This document shows positions 23,341 through 31,188 of a stretch of 32,721 nt of DNA, one piece after another. The translations under genes were made by a program, and so were the position numbers. Where the stretch lies: positions 1 through 32,721 of the forward strand of contig JAHJAO010000118.1 in the NCBI GenBank assembly GCA_018813905.1. The letters run 5' to 3'. This DNA comes from Candidatus Omnitrophota bacterium. Its GTDB lineage: Bacteria; Omnitrophota; Gorgyraeia; B26-G9. Position 1 is the stretch's first letter, and each line of letters starts with the position of its first letter. Under the pieces are notes generated by a model. It was not told where the DNA came from. It was given only the letters and a program-made list of their open reading frames with translations, and searched no databases.

Positions 23341-24447
23341 TTATTTTATAATTACCATATTGTCTCTGTGCACAACCTCATCGTAGGATTTATAGCCAAG
23401 GACCTCTGTGATTACATTAGTTTTGATGCCCTTAATTTTTCTGATTTCATCCTGGGAATAATTGGTCAGCCCGCGCGCAATTTCTTTATTATTTTTGTCC
23501 AAGATTATTACCAAATCCCCAAAAGAAAAACCGCCTTCTGCGGAAACGATTCCGATTGCCAAAAGACTCCTGCCCTGCCGCATAACCGCCTCTTTTGCCC
23601 CGTCATCAACGATAATCCTGCCGCAATCTTTGCAGCTGAATGCAATCCAGCGTTTTTTAGCTGAAATTTTACCCTTGGCCGGGACAAAAAACGTCCCGCA
23701 ACTGGCGCCTCTGATTACTCTTTGCAGGATGGCTTTTCTATTGCCATTAGCAATCAACACAGGGATGCCGGCACCGGTAGCAATCTTTGCCGCTTCGATT
23801 TTCGTCACCATTCCGCCTACGCTGGTATCCTTTTTCGTACCGGTACCAATTTTTACGATATTTGCGTCTATTTTTTCAACCCGGTCCACGATTTTTCCCT
23901 GCCGGTCGTACAGACCATCCACATCCGATAAAATCAGCAATAAATCAGCATCGATTAATGCGGCCACCTGCGCTGAAAGTTTATCGTTATCACCAAACCT
24001 TATTTCTTCGGTTGCCACGGCGTCATTTTCATTAACAATAGGTATAATATCGCCCCGCCTTAAAAGATCCATGATTGTATTGCGCGCATTAAGATACCGC
24101 TCGCGTTCCTCCAGGCCATCCGAGGTAAGTAAAATTTGCGCCGTCAGATAACGGTAACGCCGGAAAACTTGCTCATAATCTGTCATCAGCAAAGTCTGGC
24201 CGACTGCGGCCACACAGCAACACTCGCCGATTGTTTTCGGCCTTTGCTTATAATCCAATTTTTGCATTCCGCAAGCGATCGCGCCGGAAGAAACAAGCAC
24301 AATTCCAAATCTCAGACTTTTAAGTTCGGCTATCTGGATCGCTAACATTTGCAGGCGCCGTTTATCTATCTTCCCGGATTTGGAAGTTATGATGCTCGAG
24401 CCGATTTTTATTACAATCTTTGCCTTTTTAGGTAAATTTAGTCCCAT
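23341..24447 (-). CDS. proB: Glutamate 5-kinase with PUA domain
   Basis: This 368-residue protein phosphorylates glutamate to start proline synthesis. The amino acid kinase domain (1-~260) shows KIVIKIGSSIITSKSGKID at the N-terminus, LVSSGAIACGM, NENDAVATEEIRFGDNDKLSAQVA (the substrate-binding loop) and GTKKDTSVGGMVTKIEAAKIA. The C-terminal PUA domain occupies about 275-360. This is the long, E. coli-like form, which is usually feedback-inhibited by proline. It lies between obg and proA. Confidence 0.96.
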   Translation of the reverse strand: MGLNLPKKAKIVIKIGSSIITSKSGKIDKRRLQMLAIQIAELKSLRFGIVLVSSGAIACGMQKLDYKQRPKTIGECCCVAAVGQTLLMTDYEQVFRRYRYLTAQILLTSDGLEERERYLNARNTIMDLLRRGDIIPIVNENDAVATEEIRFGDNDKLSAQVAALIDADLLLILSDVDGLYDRQGKIVDRVEKIDANIVKIGTGTKKDTSVGGMVTKIEAAKIATGAGIPVLIANGNRKAILQRVIRGASCGTFFVPAKGKISAKKRWIAFSCKDCGRIIVDDGAKEAVMRQGRSLLAIGIVSAEGGFSFGDLVIILDKNNKEIARGLTNYSQDEIRKIKGIKTNVITEVLGYKSYDEVVHRDNMVIIK

Positions 24448-24476
24448 AGCGCCTGCCTTGTTATTCGCATAATTTT

Positions 24477-25445
24477 TCAGCCGGGGAAGAGAATCTTAAA
24501 CAGCTCAGATAAAACCCTGTCTATGCCTTGTTTATCTTTACAAGAAATCGGATATACCGTCTTGCCTAAATGTTGCTTGAACTGTTTAAAATTTGTCTTC
24601 GCCCCAACTAAATCCATCTTGTTGGCTAGTATAAGCTGCTGTCTTTCTAAAAGCCGGGGGTTAAAAATACGCACTTCATTAACCAAATCTTTGTATTGGC
24701 TAATCGCGTCTTCAGCTTTTATAGATGCAATATCGATAATAAAAACTAAAATTTTAGTCCGTTCGATGTGTTTTAAAAATTCTATACCCAACCCTTTCCC
24801 TTTATGCGCCCCACGCAGCAAGCCGGGCATATCCGCTACCACAAACCATTTATCTTGAGAATCGGACTTAACAACACCAAGCACAGGCTTAAGCGTTGAA
24901 AATGGAAAATCGGCCACTTTGGAACCAGCGTGCGATACGGTGTTTAAAAATGAAGACTTGCCCGCATTAGGAAAACCGATCAGACCGACATCAGCGATAA
25001 GCTTTAATTCCAGCAATACGATCTGTTCCTGCCCCGCTTGCCCCTGGGTTGCCGTCTTTTTCTTGCCGTTACCCAAGCCGCCCCTGCCGCCTTGCGCAAC
25101 AATTACCGTTTCATTTGTCTTCGTTAAATCCCGAATAATATATCCACTGTTAAAATCACGGATAATCGTTCCCAGTGGCACACAAATAACGCAGTCCTTG
25201 CCGTCTTTACCTTTTTTTAAATTGCTGCTGCCGTGTTTGCCCGATTCAGCTTTGAAGTGTTGCCGGTAAGTAAAATCCAAAAGCGTATGTACATCCGCAT
25301 CCGACTTTATTACGATATCGCCACCTATACCCCCATCGCCGCCATTGCGACGCCGATACCGCATCGGTTTCATGAAGTAATAACTCTCGCAGCCATTACC
25401 CCCATCTCCTGCCTTGACATAAATCCTGGCCCAATCAGCAAACAT
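24477..25445 (-). CDS. obg: Obg-family GTPase
   Basis: This 322-residue GTPase acts in 50S subunit assembly. The glycine-rich Obg domain fills residues 1-~152 (VKAGDGGNGC, GGDGGIGGDI, GGRGGLGN). The G domain follows, with G1 GFPNAGKSS (157-165), G3 DMPG (205-208) and G4 NKMD. The protein stops right after the G domain, so the optional C-terminal OCT domain is absent, as in E. coli ObgE. It is preceded by rpmA and rplU, the classical bacterial order. Confidence 0.96.
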   Translation of the reverse strand: MFADWARIYVKAGDGGNGCESYYFMKPMRYRRRNGGDGGIGGDIVIKSDADVHTLLDFTYRQHFKAESGKHGSSNLKKGKDGKDCVICVPLGTIIRDFNSGYIIRDLTKTNETVIVAQGGRGGLGNGKKKTATQGQAGQEQIVLLELKLIADVGLIGFPNAGKSSFLNTVSHAGSKVADFPFSTLKPVLGVVKSDSQDKWFVVADMPGLLRGAHKGKGLGIEFLKHIERTKILVFIIDIASIKAEDAISQYKDLVNEVRIFNPRLLERQQLILANKMDLVGAKTNFKQFKQHLGKTVYPISCKDKQGIDRVLSELFKILFPG

Positions 25446-25472
25446 ATCTGTTACTCGGGATAAACCAACAAA

Positions 25473-25712
25473 TTACGGTGTGACACTTATAACTTTTGAT
25501 TTGGGGAAACATACTTTACCGTCCACGAGAGCAAACAATGTATAATCCCGGCCCATGCCCACATTTCTACCTGGCTTCATTTTTGTGCCGCACTGCCTGA
25601 TCAGAACAGTTCCCGCACGCACGGTCTGCCCTCCAAAATATTTCAAGCCTAAACGTTGAGAATTGCTATCCCGACCATTGCGGCTGCTTCCCGCTCCTTT
25701 TTTATGTGCCAT
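25473..25712 (-). CDS. rpmA: 50S ribosomal protein L27
   Basis: This 79-residue bL27 begins [22 protein letters not shown], the conserved N-terminal tail that reaches the peptidyl transferase centre. It has no cleavable N-terminal extension of the kind found in Firmicutes. [19 protein letters not shown] and [14 protein letters not shown] are diagnostic. An AGGAGG-like site precedes the ATG. It is co-transcribed with rplU 48 bp upstream. No ysxB-type protease gene lies between them, in agreement with the absence of a tail to cleave. Confidence 0.97.
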   Translation of the reverse strand: MAHKKGAGSSRNGRDSNSQRLGLKYFGGQTVRAGTVLIRQCGTKMKPGRNVGMGRDYTLFALVDGKVCFPKSKVISVTP

Positions 25713-25760
25713 GGCTTAAAAACCTCCTTAACCACCAATAAAAGCAAAACAACTGTTTTT

Positions 25761-26072
25761 TTAATTATTAATCTTCTTAATCAATAACCTTGTTTGATCC
25801 TGGCGATGTCCGGTCTTTTTATGAGAGTCTTTGCGGCGCAGGTATTTGAAAATAATAACCTTTTTAGCTTTTGTCTGGGCCAGCACCTCTGCTTCTACCG
25901 TGACCCCTTCGACATAGGGCTGTCCAATTTCCACTTTCTTGCCATCGCAAAACAAAAGCACCCGGTCAAAAGTAACGCTTAACTTAAGTTCGCCAATCTT
26001 TTGGTTTACTTCAATAACCTGTTTTGGCGCAACCTTATACTGAGTTCCGGCTAATTCTAAAATAGCATACAC
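25761..26072 (-). CDS. rplU: 50S ribosomal protein L21
   Basis: This 103-residue bL21 begins (M)YAILELAGTQYKVAPKQ, the usual N-terminus, when the GTG at 26070-26072 is used. A GGAGG stands 8 bases before that GTG. The in-frame ATG at 26087 overlaps this ribosome-binding site and would add five foreign residues. KKVIIFKYLRRKDSHKKTGHRQ near the C-terminus is the 23S rRNA-binding signature. It has its own promoter overlapping the end of rng. Only a ~40 nt leader precedes it, too short for a long L21 leader RNA. Confidence 0.95.
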   Translation of the reverse strand: MYAILELAGTQYKVAPKQVIEVNQKIGELKLSVTFDRVLLFCDGKKVEIGQPYVEGVTVEAEVLAQTKAKKVIIFKYLRRKDSHKKTGHRQDQTRLLIKKINN

Positions 26073-26116
26073 TTCATCCACCTCCATATGTAATTTTTAA
26101 CACAAATAATGCAAAG

Positions 26117-26145
26117 AGTATATCACAAAAATTTAACCTCTTCAA
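26117..26145 (-). promoter_or_regulatory. Internal promoter for rplU-rpmA inside the end of rng
   Basis: On the minus strand TTGAAG (26140-26145) lies in the last codons of rng and TATACT (26117-26122) directly follows its TGA stop, with 17 bp between. It would let the ribosomal protein genes be expressed independently of the long upstream transcript. Confidence 0.5.
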
Positions 26146-27613
26146 TACCTAAATGCTCATCGGTAAATATCGCAATTTTAACCCACATCCGCTTCTCGAT
26201 ATTGGTTATGGCTAAACGGTCTTCATTGAATAACCTTACGGCAACTTTGGGGTGCACAGTAACTTTAAGATAGCGTTTTTTCTGCGCGAATATAAAGTTT
26301 TGTATTTGTCTAAGCACTTTAATAGCAATAGTTTGTATGGATTTTATCCTGCCTCTGCCCGTACATGCCAGGCAGCCTTGGTAAATCACATTTTCCAAGT
26401 TCTTGCGTATGCGCTGACGGGCAATTTGAACCAAGCCTAAAGGGGAAAAGGGATAAATCGTAAGCCGGGCTCTATCCATTTCCATATGCCTGGATAAAAC
26501 CTGTAATATTCTTTTGCGATTTGATTCTAACTGCATATCTATAAAATCTATGACGATTATCCCGGCCAGATCTCTTAACCTTATCTGCCGGGCAATCTCT
26601 TTTGCCGCTTCCAGATTAGTCAAAAAAGCGGTTTGCTCAAGTTTATCCGTAGTCGTAAAACTTCCGCTGTTAACATCTACAGAGATCAGTGCTTCTGTGC
26701 GTTCTATGACAATATAGCCTCCTTTTCTCAAAGATATCCGCTGGATAAAAATTGAATCGATCTGCCGTTCGACATCATATTTCTCAAATAGAGGCATTTT
26801 ATCCCGGTAAAGCTTAAGCCGGCGCTGCAGATGCGGCGCCAAGATTTTTATAAAATTCAATACTCTTTTATAATCTTCTTTTGTATTGATAAATACCTGA
26901 GCGATATCATCCCGAAAATAATCTCTGGTTATTCGCAAAACCAGGCCGTATTCCTCGTGCAACAGCGCCGGCGCCTTATGCCGCGCCATGCGTACCCGGA
27001 TATTGCGCCATAGGCGCAGAAGATACTGCAATTCTCTTATAAACTCTCTGCGGCCTAACCCTAAAGCCTGCGTACGGATAATGCACCCCATCTCTTTAGG
27101 CAACCCAATCTCCCGCAGTAAAGACCGCAGGCGCAATCTTTCTTTTTCATTAGTTATTTTTTTAGAAATCCCGATATTAGGGTTATAGGGCATTAGTACT
27201 AAAAACCTTCCCGGTAAGCTGATTTGGCTGGTCAAACGGCATCCCTTGGTCCCGAAAGGTTCTTTCAACACCTGGACCATAATTTCTTCCCCCTTACGCA
27301 AAAGGCTTTCTATGCCCTGGCGTCCGGCCGGCGGCTTTTCACTTTCTTTCGTTTCCACCGCATACTCACCGTTTTTAAAAGTTTCCGGCAGATATTCATC
27401 AACATACAGAAATCCATTTTTAGGCAACCCAATATCTACAAAAGCTGCTTCCATACCCCTTACTACCTGGGCAACTTTACCCCGGTAAATATTGCCGGCA
27501 TAGTGTTCGTGGTTGCCTCTCTCTAAAAAAAATTCTTCGAGCTGCCCATTTTCAACAACGGCCACTCTTTTTTCATACTCATCAACGCTTATTAAAATTT
27601 CTTTATTTACCAT
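26123..27613 (-). CDS. rng: Ribonuclease E/G family endoribonuclease
   Basis: This 496-residue RNase G-type enzyme processes rRNA and degrades mRNA. The S1 domain (about 35-130) is recognisable from NIYRGKVAQVVRGMEAAFVDIGLPKNGFL. The catalytic aspartates are D313 (SVDVNSGSF) and D356 (IIVIDFIDM), and the zinc-link is C414-L-A-C417. It ends soon after the catalytic core, without an RNase E-like scaffold tail. The S1 loop holds an unusual GC-rich insert reading PPAGRQG (residues 94-100). The start overlaps the DUF2344 gene by 11 bp. The order rng-rplU-rpmA-obg is common in bacteria. Confidence 0.95.
   Translation of the reverse strand: MVNKEILISVDEYEKRVAVVENGQLEEFFLERGNHEHYAGNIYRGKVAQVVRGMEAAFVDIGLPKNGFLYVDEYLPETFKNGEYAVETKESEKPPAGRQGIESLLRKGEEIMVQVLKEPFGTKGCRLTSQISLPGRFLVLMPYNPNIGISKKITNEKERLRLRSLLREIGLPKEMGCIIRTQALGLGRREFIRELQYLLRLWRNIRVRMARHKAPALLHEEYGLVLRITRDYFRDDIAQVFINTKEDYKRVLNFIKILAPHLQRRLKLYRDKMPLFEKYDVERQIDSIFIQRISLRKGGYIVIERTEALISVDVNSGSFTTTDKLEQTAFLTNLEAAKEIARQIRLRDLAGIIVIDFIDMQLESNRKRILQVLSRHMEMDRARLTIYPFSPLGLVQIARQRIRKNLENVIYQGCLACTGRGRIKSIQTIAIKVLRQIQNFIFAQKKRYLKVTVHPKVAVRLFNEDRLAITNIEKRMWVKIAIFTDEHLGIEEVKFL
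27314..27334 (-). repeat. Short GC palindromic insert encoding PPAGRQG within rng
   Basis: A 21-base stretch with the palindrome CCGGCCGG encodes PPAGRQG in frame, in the loop between two S1 strands that differs in length among RNase G proteins. Its base composition contrasts with the flanking codons. It resembles small selfish palindromes that land in tolerated loops. A loosely similar LPAG-coding palindrome lies in the rfbB leader (6245-6257). Confidence 0.3.
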
Positions 27614-27908
27614 AATTTATCTCGATTATTTTAATTCCTTCGACCAACTGTTTTTGCATACGTTTATTAAATTCTTCCAAGCCAAGTTCCCGGGACAAAA
27701 AAAATCTGGCTTCCATCACGCCCTCTTGCCCTACTTTTAACGCTTTTCCAAAAGATATCTTCGGATGGCGGTTGTAGCCAGCAGTTAAAACATACGGTAA
27801 ATCTGCCCTGCGTAACGAGCGGTATAAAAGCCGGATAAAATCTAAATGCGATATATACCGCATCAACCCCTCTTTGCTGAACGTTGCGATAATCGTTCTG
27901 TTCGGCAT
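27603..27908 (-). CDS. DUF2344 domain protein (radical SAM-associated), short form
   Basis: This 101-residue protein matches the N-terminal half of the DUF2344/TIGR03936 family: FSKEGLMRYISHLDFIRLLYRSLRRADLPYVLTAGYNRHPKISFGKALKVG is the family core. Usual members are about 200 residues and are fused to, or follow, a B12-binding radical SAM protein upstream of rng. Here the radical SAM partner is missing, since pilQ lies 10 bp upstream, and the second half is gone. The frame is clean and overlaps the rng start by 11 bp, so it is probably expressed. Function is unknown. Confidence 0.85.
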   Translation of the reverse strand: MPNRTIIATFSKEGLMRYISHLDFIRLLYRSLRRADLPYVLTAGYNRHPKISFGKALKVGQEGVMEARFFLSRELGLEEFNKRMQKQLVEGIKIIEINYGK

Positions 27909-27918
27909 ATATGCTTAA

Positions 27919-29619
27919 TTATTTCTTTTTAAAAAGATACCCTTTATTGCTTCCAGTTTTCTTTTCGGAAACCTCCTCTTTTTTGGGAATTTCAACCGGC
28001 TCTTGCACGAGTTGTGCTTCTTTAGTTTCTTTAACCGTTAGATCCTCTTCTTTGCCTCTAGCAGCATCGGAATTGGCCTCTTCCAGGTTAAGCATTGAAT
28101 CCGGTTCTTCAGTTAAATCCATATCCAGATCAAAATTGAACTCGGTATTCAATAAATCCTCGGCGCCGATCAGATCTTTTTCTGCCCCCGGGACTGCCTC
28201 ATTAGTCGTGTTAAGTGCGGTCAATTTCTTCTCTTTTGTCGTTTCCAGCGCGTTGGTCAATTTCTGCCGCTTGACCAAAGATTCGCCGCCGATAATATGC
28301 GGAGTTATGAATATCAACAAATCCGTCTTGGCAATTTCTTCCGATTTATGCGTAAATAACAAACCTAAAATCGGGATATCGCCCAAAAACGGGATTTTTG
28401 TCTTTGTCGTAACCTTCTTATGCTTAATCAAACCTCCGATAGCCAAAGTCTCCCCATCTTTAATCATTACCGTAGCTTCCGCTGTCTGAGTAGTCAGAAC
28501 CGGCACGCTTGCTCCCTGAAAATCGATCTCCTCTTTCTTATCGCTTATTTCCGGATGAATTTTCAAAGTAACATATCCGTTATTATTAATCGTTGGCGTA
28601 ACCTCCATTAATATCCCATAACTTTTGTATTCCCAGCCGGTGATAACAAAACGGTCCGTTTCTTCATTATAGGTATAACTGGCAATCGGCCAATCCGTAC
28701 CGACATGGATTTTTGCCGGCTGGTTATCCATGGTCGTAATCCGCGGATTTGACAAAATCTGGGTTTTAGAACGGGTCTGAATTGCCTGAAGCAAAAGACT
28801 AAAGGTACTGGCATCCAGTATCCCGAAACTAAAATCATCCGTAGTCGCAAGCGGAAGCGCAGCTGCGGCTATCGTAGGAAAATCATCTGCTGTGTTGCCA
28901 TACGGCATATAATTTTTATATTTCTTGCCAACTTCATCCTTCGGCCAAGGAAATGTCGTCGGGCGTTTAGACATCGAAGCGCTGGCCGAAACGTTCCATT
29001 TCAACCCCAGGTTTTCATCATCGCCTATCGTTGTCTCGATTATTTTCGCCTCGATCGTTACCTGCGGAGTCTGGCGGTCTAATTTTTCGATAACTTTTCC
29101 GATCTTATAAATATTAGTCGGTATATCCGTAACGATGATCAAGTTTGAACGTTCATCGCATTTGATGCCGCCGCGTTCTGATTTCATTTCCCCGACCGAT
29201 TCCGATACTTGTTTGGCCTTAGCAAAATTAAGAGCAAACACCTCTGTAATCAGCGTTTCCTGCCCCTGCTTATCGAGCGTAACTACGCGGATAATATTCT
29301 GTTCACGTTCATAAGCATAGCCGTATGTCCGGCAGATAACATCCAACACTTTTTCCCACGGCACATCCGTTATCTGCACAGTAACTAATCCTTTCACCTC
29401 CTGATCGGACACGATAGAAACGTTGCCTTTTAAAGCTAGCACACGAAACACATCATGAATATCCGCATCTTTAAATTCAACCGATATTTTCCCTTCCCCC
29501 CGGTCATCGACCTGCATCTCATTAAGCCCGTTAGCTGCCAAAAAAGACCCCACCCCAAAAATCAACAATAGCACCCCCAAGCCCAGTTTAGCTTTAAAAT
29601 CAAAACTTCTAATCTTCAT
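27919..29619 (-). CDS. pilQ: Type IV pilus secretin PilQ
   Basis: This 566-residue protein forms the outer-membrane ring through which the pilus passes. Residues 1-30 form a signal peptide. An STN/N0-like domain (45-115) begins ISVEFKDADIHDVFRVLA. A NolW-type N1 domain (125-182) follows, and then the secretin core (185-445), with QILSNPRITTMDNQPA (287-302), GGLI (395-398) and the C-terminal signature KIPFLGDIPILGLLF. AMIN domains are absent. Residues 446-566 form an acidic, probably disordered tail that ends in lysines. I chose the ATG at 29617-29619 because AGGAGG stands 8 bases before it. A 12-codon longer form overlaps pilP. It is the last gene of the pilMNOPQ group. Confidence 0.93.
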   Translation of the reverse strand: MKIRSFDFKAKLGLGVLLLIFGVGSFLAANGLNEMQVDDRGEGKISVEFKDADIHDVFRVLALKGNVSIVSDQEVKGLVTVQITDVPWEKVLDVICRTYGYAYEREQNIIRVVTLDKQGQETLITEVFALNFAKAKQVSESVGEMKSERGGIKCDERSNLIIVTDIPTNIYKIGKVIEKLDRQTPQVTIEAKIIETTIGDDENLGLKWNVSASASMSKRPTTFPWPKDEVGKKYKNYMPYGNTADDFPTIAAAALPLATTDDFSFGILDASTFSLLLQAIQTRSKTQILSNPRITTMDNQPAKIHVGTDWPIASYTYNEETDRFVITGWEYKSYGILMEVTPTINNNGYVTLKIHPEISDKKEEIDFQGASVPVLTTQTAEATVMIKDGETLAIGGLIKHKKVTTKTKIPFLGDIPILGLLFTHKSEEIAKTDLLIFITPHIIGGESLVKRQKLTNALETTKEKKLTALNTTNEAVPGAEKDLIGAEDLLNTEFNFDLDMDLTEEPDSMLNLEEANSDAARGKEEDLTVKETKEAQLVQEPVEIPKKEEVSEKKTGSNKGYLFKKK

Positions 29620-30001
29620 CCCCTTTTCCTCCTTCTTTTTTATTAAGATTAACAACTATATTTTTCCCGTCTTTTTCAAGCAAAACTTTGGTTTTTTCAA
29701 TTTTTAAAATTTTCAGATTAAATAAAGCCTGTCCTTCCTGTATCAGCTTCCCGTTAATAATCGCGATTGACCTCCCTACCGGGTCCCAAATAATGCCTTC
29801 CAGATTGACATCTTCAGATTCGGACAACACAACTGCTCCCGGCAAAAGCCGGCCTTCTTTTGTTACTAGCACACAGAAGGGGTCGCGCCTATTCGCGCTT
29901 TCATATTTAAAAGTGCGGCCCGCATTATCTGCACAGTCCCCGCGCGGCGCAAAAAATAGAACAACCCCTATTAAAAATAATTTAAATAACAGTCCCTTCA
30001 C
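29609..30001 (-). CDS. pilP: Type IV pilus assembly protein PilP
   Basis: This 130-residue protein has an N-terminal hydrophobic export signal (about 4-20) and the PilP-type motif YESANRRDPF (33-42), followed by a small beta domain (VNLEGIIWDPVGRSIAIINGKLIQEG). PilP links the PilNO inner-membrane dimer to the PilQ ring. Cysteine 23 in PRGDC is not in a convincing lipobox, so lipidation is doubtful. The start is GTG, and AAGGA lies 8 bases upstream inside pilO, with which the gene overlaps by 20 bp. Confidence 0.85.
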   Translation of the reverse strand: MKGLLFKLFLIGVVLFFAPRGDCADNAGRTFKYESANRRDPFCVLVTKEGRLLPGAVVLSESEDVNLEGIIWDPVGRSIAIINGKLIQEGQALFNLKILKIEKTKVLLEKDGKNIVVNLNKKEGGKGDED

Positions 30002-30554
30002 CTTCTTTATCCTTAAGACAAAATGTAATTACGGTTATAATCACCTGATGACGCGCGGATTCTCCTTCCGCGACAATTTTTACGGTTTCCACCCGCATAA
30101 GTTTATCCGCAAACTCAATATCATTAATAAACCTGCCCAAATCATGATAGCCGCAATAAGCGTTTATAAAAACAGGGATTTCGACATAGAGGGTGTTTTG
30201 TAAGTAATCTTTGACTTTTTGCGGCTCAATGGCGATAATTTTTACATCGCTATCTTTAGCCAGTTTCGAAAGCAACTCTAAAAACAGAGGAAATTCTCTT
30301 TCGGGCGGCAAACGGCTAAAAAAACTATCGTGTTGGGCCTGTAAAGAATTTAGCTCGTTTTCAAATATATGAAAATTATTAATGCCGTATTCTATATCCG
30401 CAAGCGTTTGTCTTTTTTCTGCTACCTCCTTGGAAACTTTGCTTAGGTTCCCGCATTGCGGTATCGTTAACAGCAGAAATATAACCAAGGTACCTGCAAG
30501 CAGGATTTGTAAAATTGGCAGTTTAGGGTACTTTTTTAAAAACGGGATGTCCAT
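29982..30554 (-). CDS. pilO: Type IV pilus assembly protein PilO
   Basis: This 190-residue bitopic protein has one membrane segment (about 12-31), then a coiled-coil stretch (KVSKEVAEKRQTLADIEYGI and on to about residue 85) and a ferredoxin-like periplasmic domain (LAKDSDVKIIAIEPQKV, PVFINAYCGYHDLGRFINDIE). This is the PilO arrangement. The ATG at 30552-30554 follows the pilN stop by 4 bp. An upstream in-frame start at 30644 would lie wholly in pilN and is rejected. Confidence 0.87.
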   Translation of the reverse strand: MDIPFLKKYPKLPILQILLAGTLVIFLLLTIPQCGNLSKVSKEVAEKRQTLADIEYGINNFHIFENELNSLQAQHDSFFSRLPPEREFPLFLELLSKLAKDSDVKIIAIEPQKVKDYLQNTLYVEIPVFINAYCGYHDLGRFINDIEFADKLMRVETVKIVAEGESARHQVIITVITFCLKDKEGEGTVI

Positions 30555-30558
30555 AAAG

Positions 30559-31182
30559 TCATAATTCTTTCTTTTTAAAATGGCAAAGCAACGTAAAATC
30601 CATGACCTCAATCGAAGAAATTTTTCTCCGCAGAACAGATTCAAGCTCCATATTCCGGAAATACTTTATAAAGTTGGGGTCCGATTTTAGATTGCGGATA
30701 TATTCGCCGATTACGGCCATCTCATCTTTTCCCGGGGCCACGGCACTGCCCTCGAGCACCAAATATTCCGAAAATGAGTTCGTTGCGGTCATATTTTTCG
30801 CGGCAGAAACAACCTTTTGCTCCGTCGATAATACCCGCAGCCAGATTCCGGGAATAGTTAGATCGCTTAGCTTGTTTAAAATTTCAGACCATAACAACCC
30901 TTGTTTTAGCATGGGAGCAAAAACAGCACTAATCTCCTTCAAACTTTTAATTTTTTGGTTTATTGCCACAATCTTTTGCTGTTCAGCAGATAACCCGCCA
31001 ATGCGCGTTTTCAGCGCACCCAAGTTTACCGTCCGGTATAAATTCAAGGCCGTAACAACAAGGAATACTACTAGAAGCGTGGCATTTGCGCTGAGCAAAA
31101 TTAGATTTATGGGGATTTTTTGAGTTATATCCTCCCGGATTGGTTTTCTTAAATCTTCGGGAACTAGATTTATTTCAATCAT
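30559..31182 (-). CDS. pilN: Type IV pilus assembly protein PilN
   Basis: This 207-residue bitopic protein begins MIEINLVPEDLRK. The INLVP stretch (4-8) is the short cytoplasmic motif by which PilN docks in the groove of PilM. A membrane helix (about 24-46), a coiled coil and a periplasmic ferredoxin-like domain follow, the latter containing LLWSEILNKLSDLTIPGIWLRVLS. PilN pairs with PilO, encoded 4 bp downstream, to form the alignment complex. Confidence 0.88.
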   Translation of the reverse strand: MIEINLVPEDLRKPIREDITQKIPINLILLSANATLLVVFLVVTALNLYRTVNLGALKTRIGGLSAEQQKIVAINQKIKSLKEISAVFAPMLKQGLLWSEILNKLSDLTIPGIWLRVLSTEQKVVSAAKNMTATNSFSEYLVLEGSAVAPGKDEMAVIGEYIRNLKSDPNFIKYFRNMELESVLRRKISSIEVMDFTLLCHFKKKEL

Positions 31183-31188
31183 AAATTG

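Noticed and set aside
22987-23664. 225-codon plus-strand open frame across proA/proB
   Set aside because: It spans the opposite strand of two conserved genes, and its composition reflects their codons.
23462-24151. 229-codon plus-strand open frame
   Set aside because: It is antisense to the clearly coding proB, has low-complexity Ser/Pro/Ile-rich composition and no recognisable domain.
26073-26122. L21 leader regulatory RNA
   Set aside because: Only about 40-50 nt separate rng and rplU, too short for the known structure.
29931-29940. Lipobox at Cys23 of PilP
   Set aside because: The residues before the cysteine (PRGD) do not fit the L-[AS]-[GA]-C consensus.
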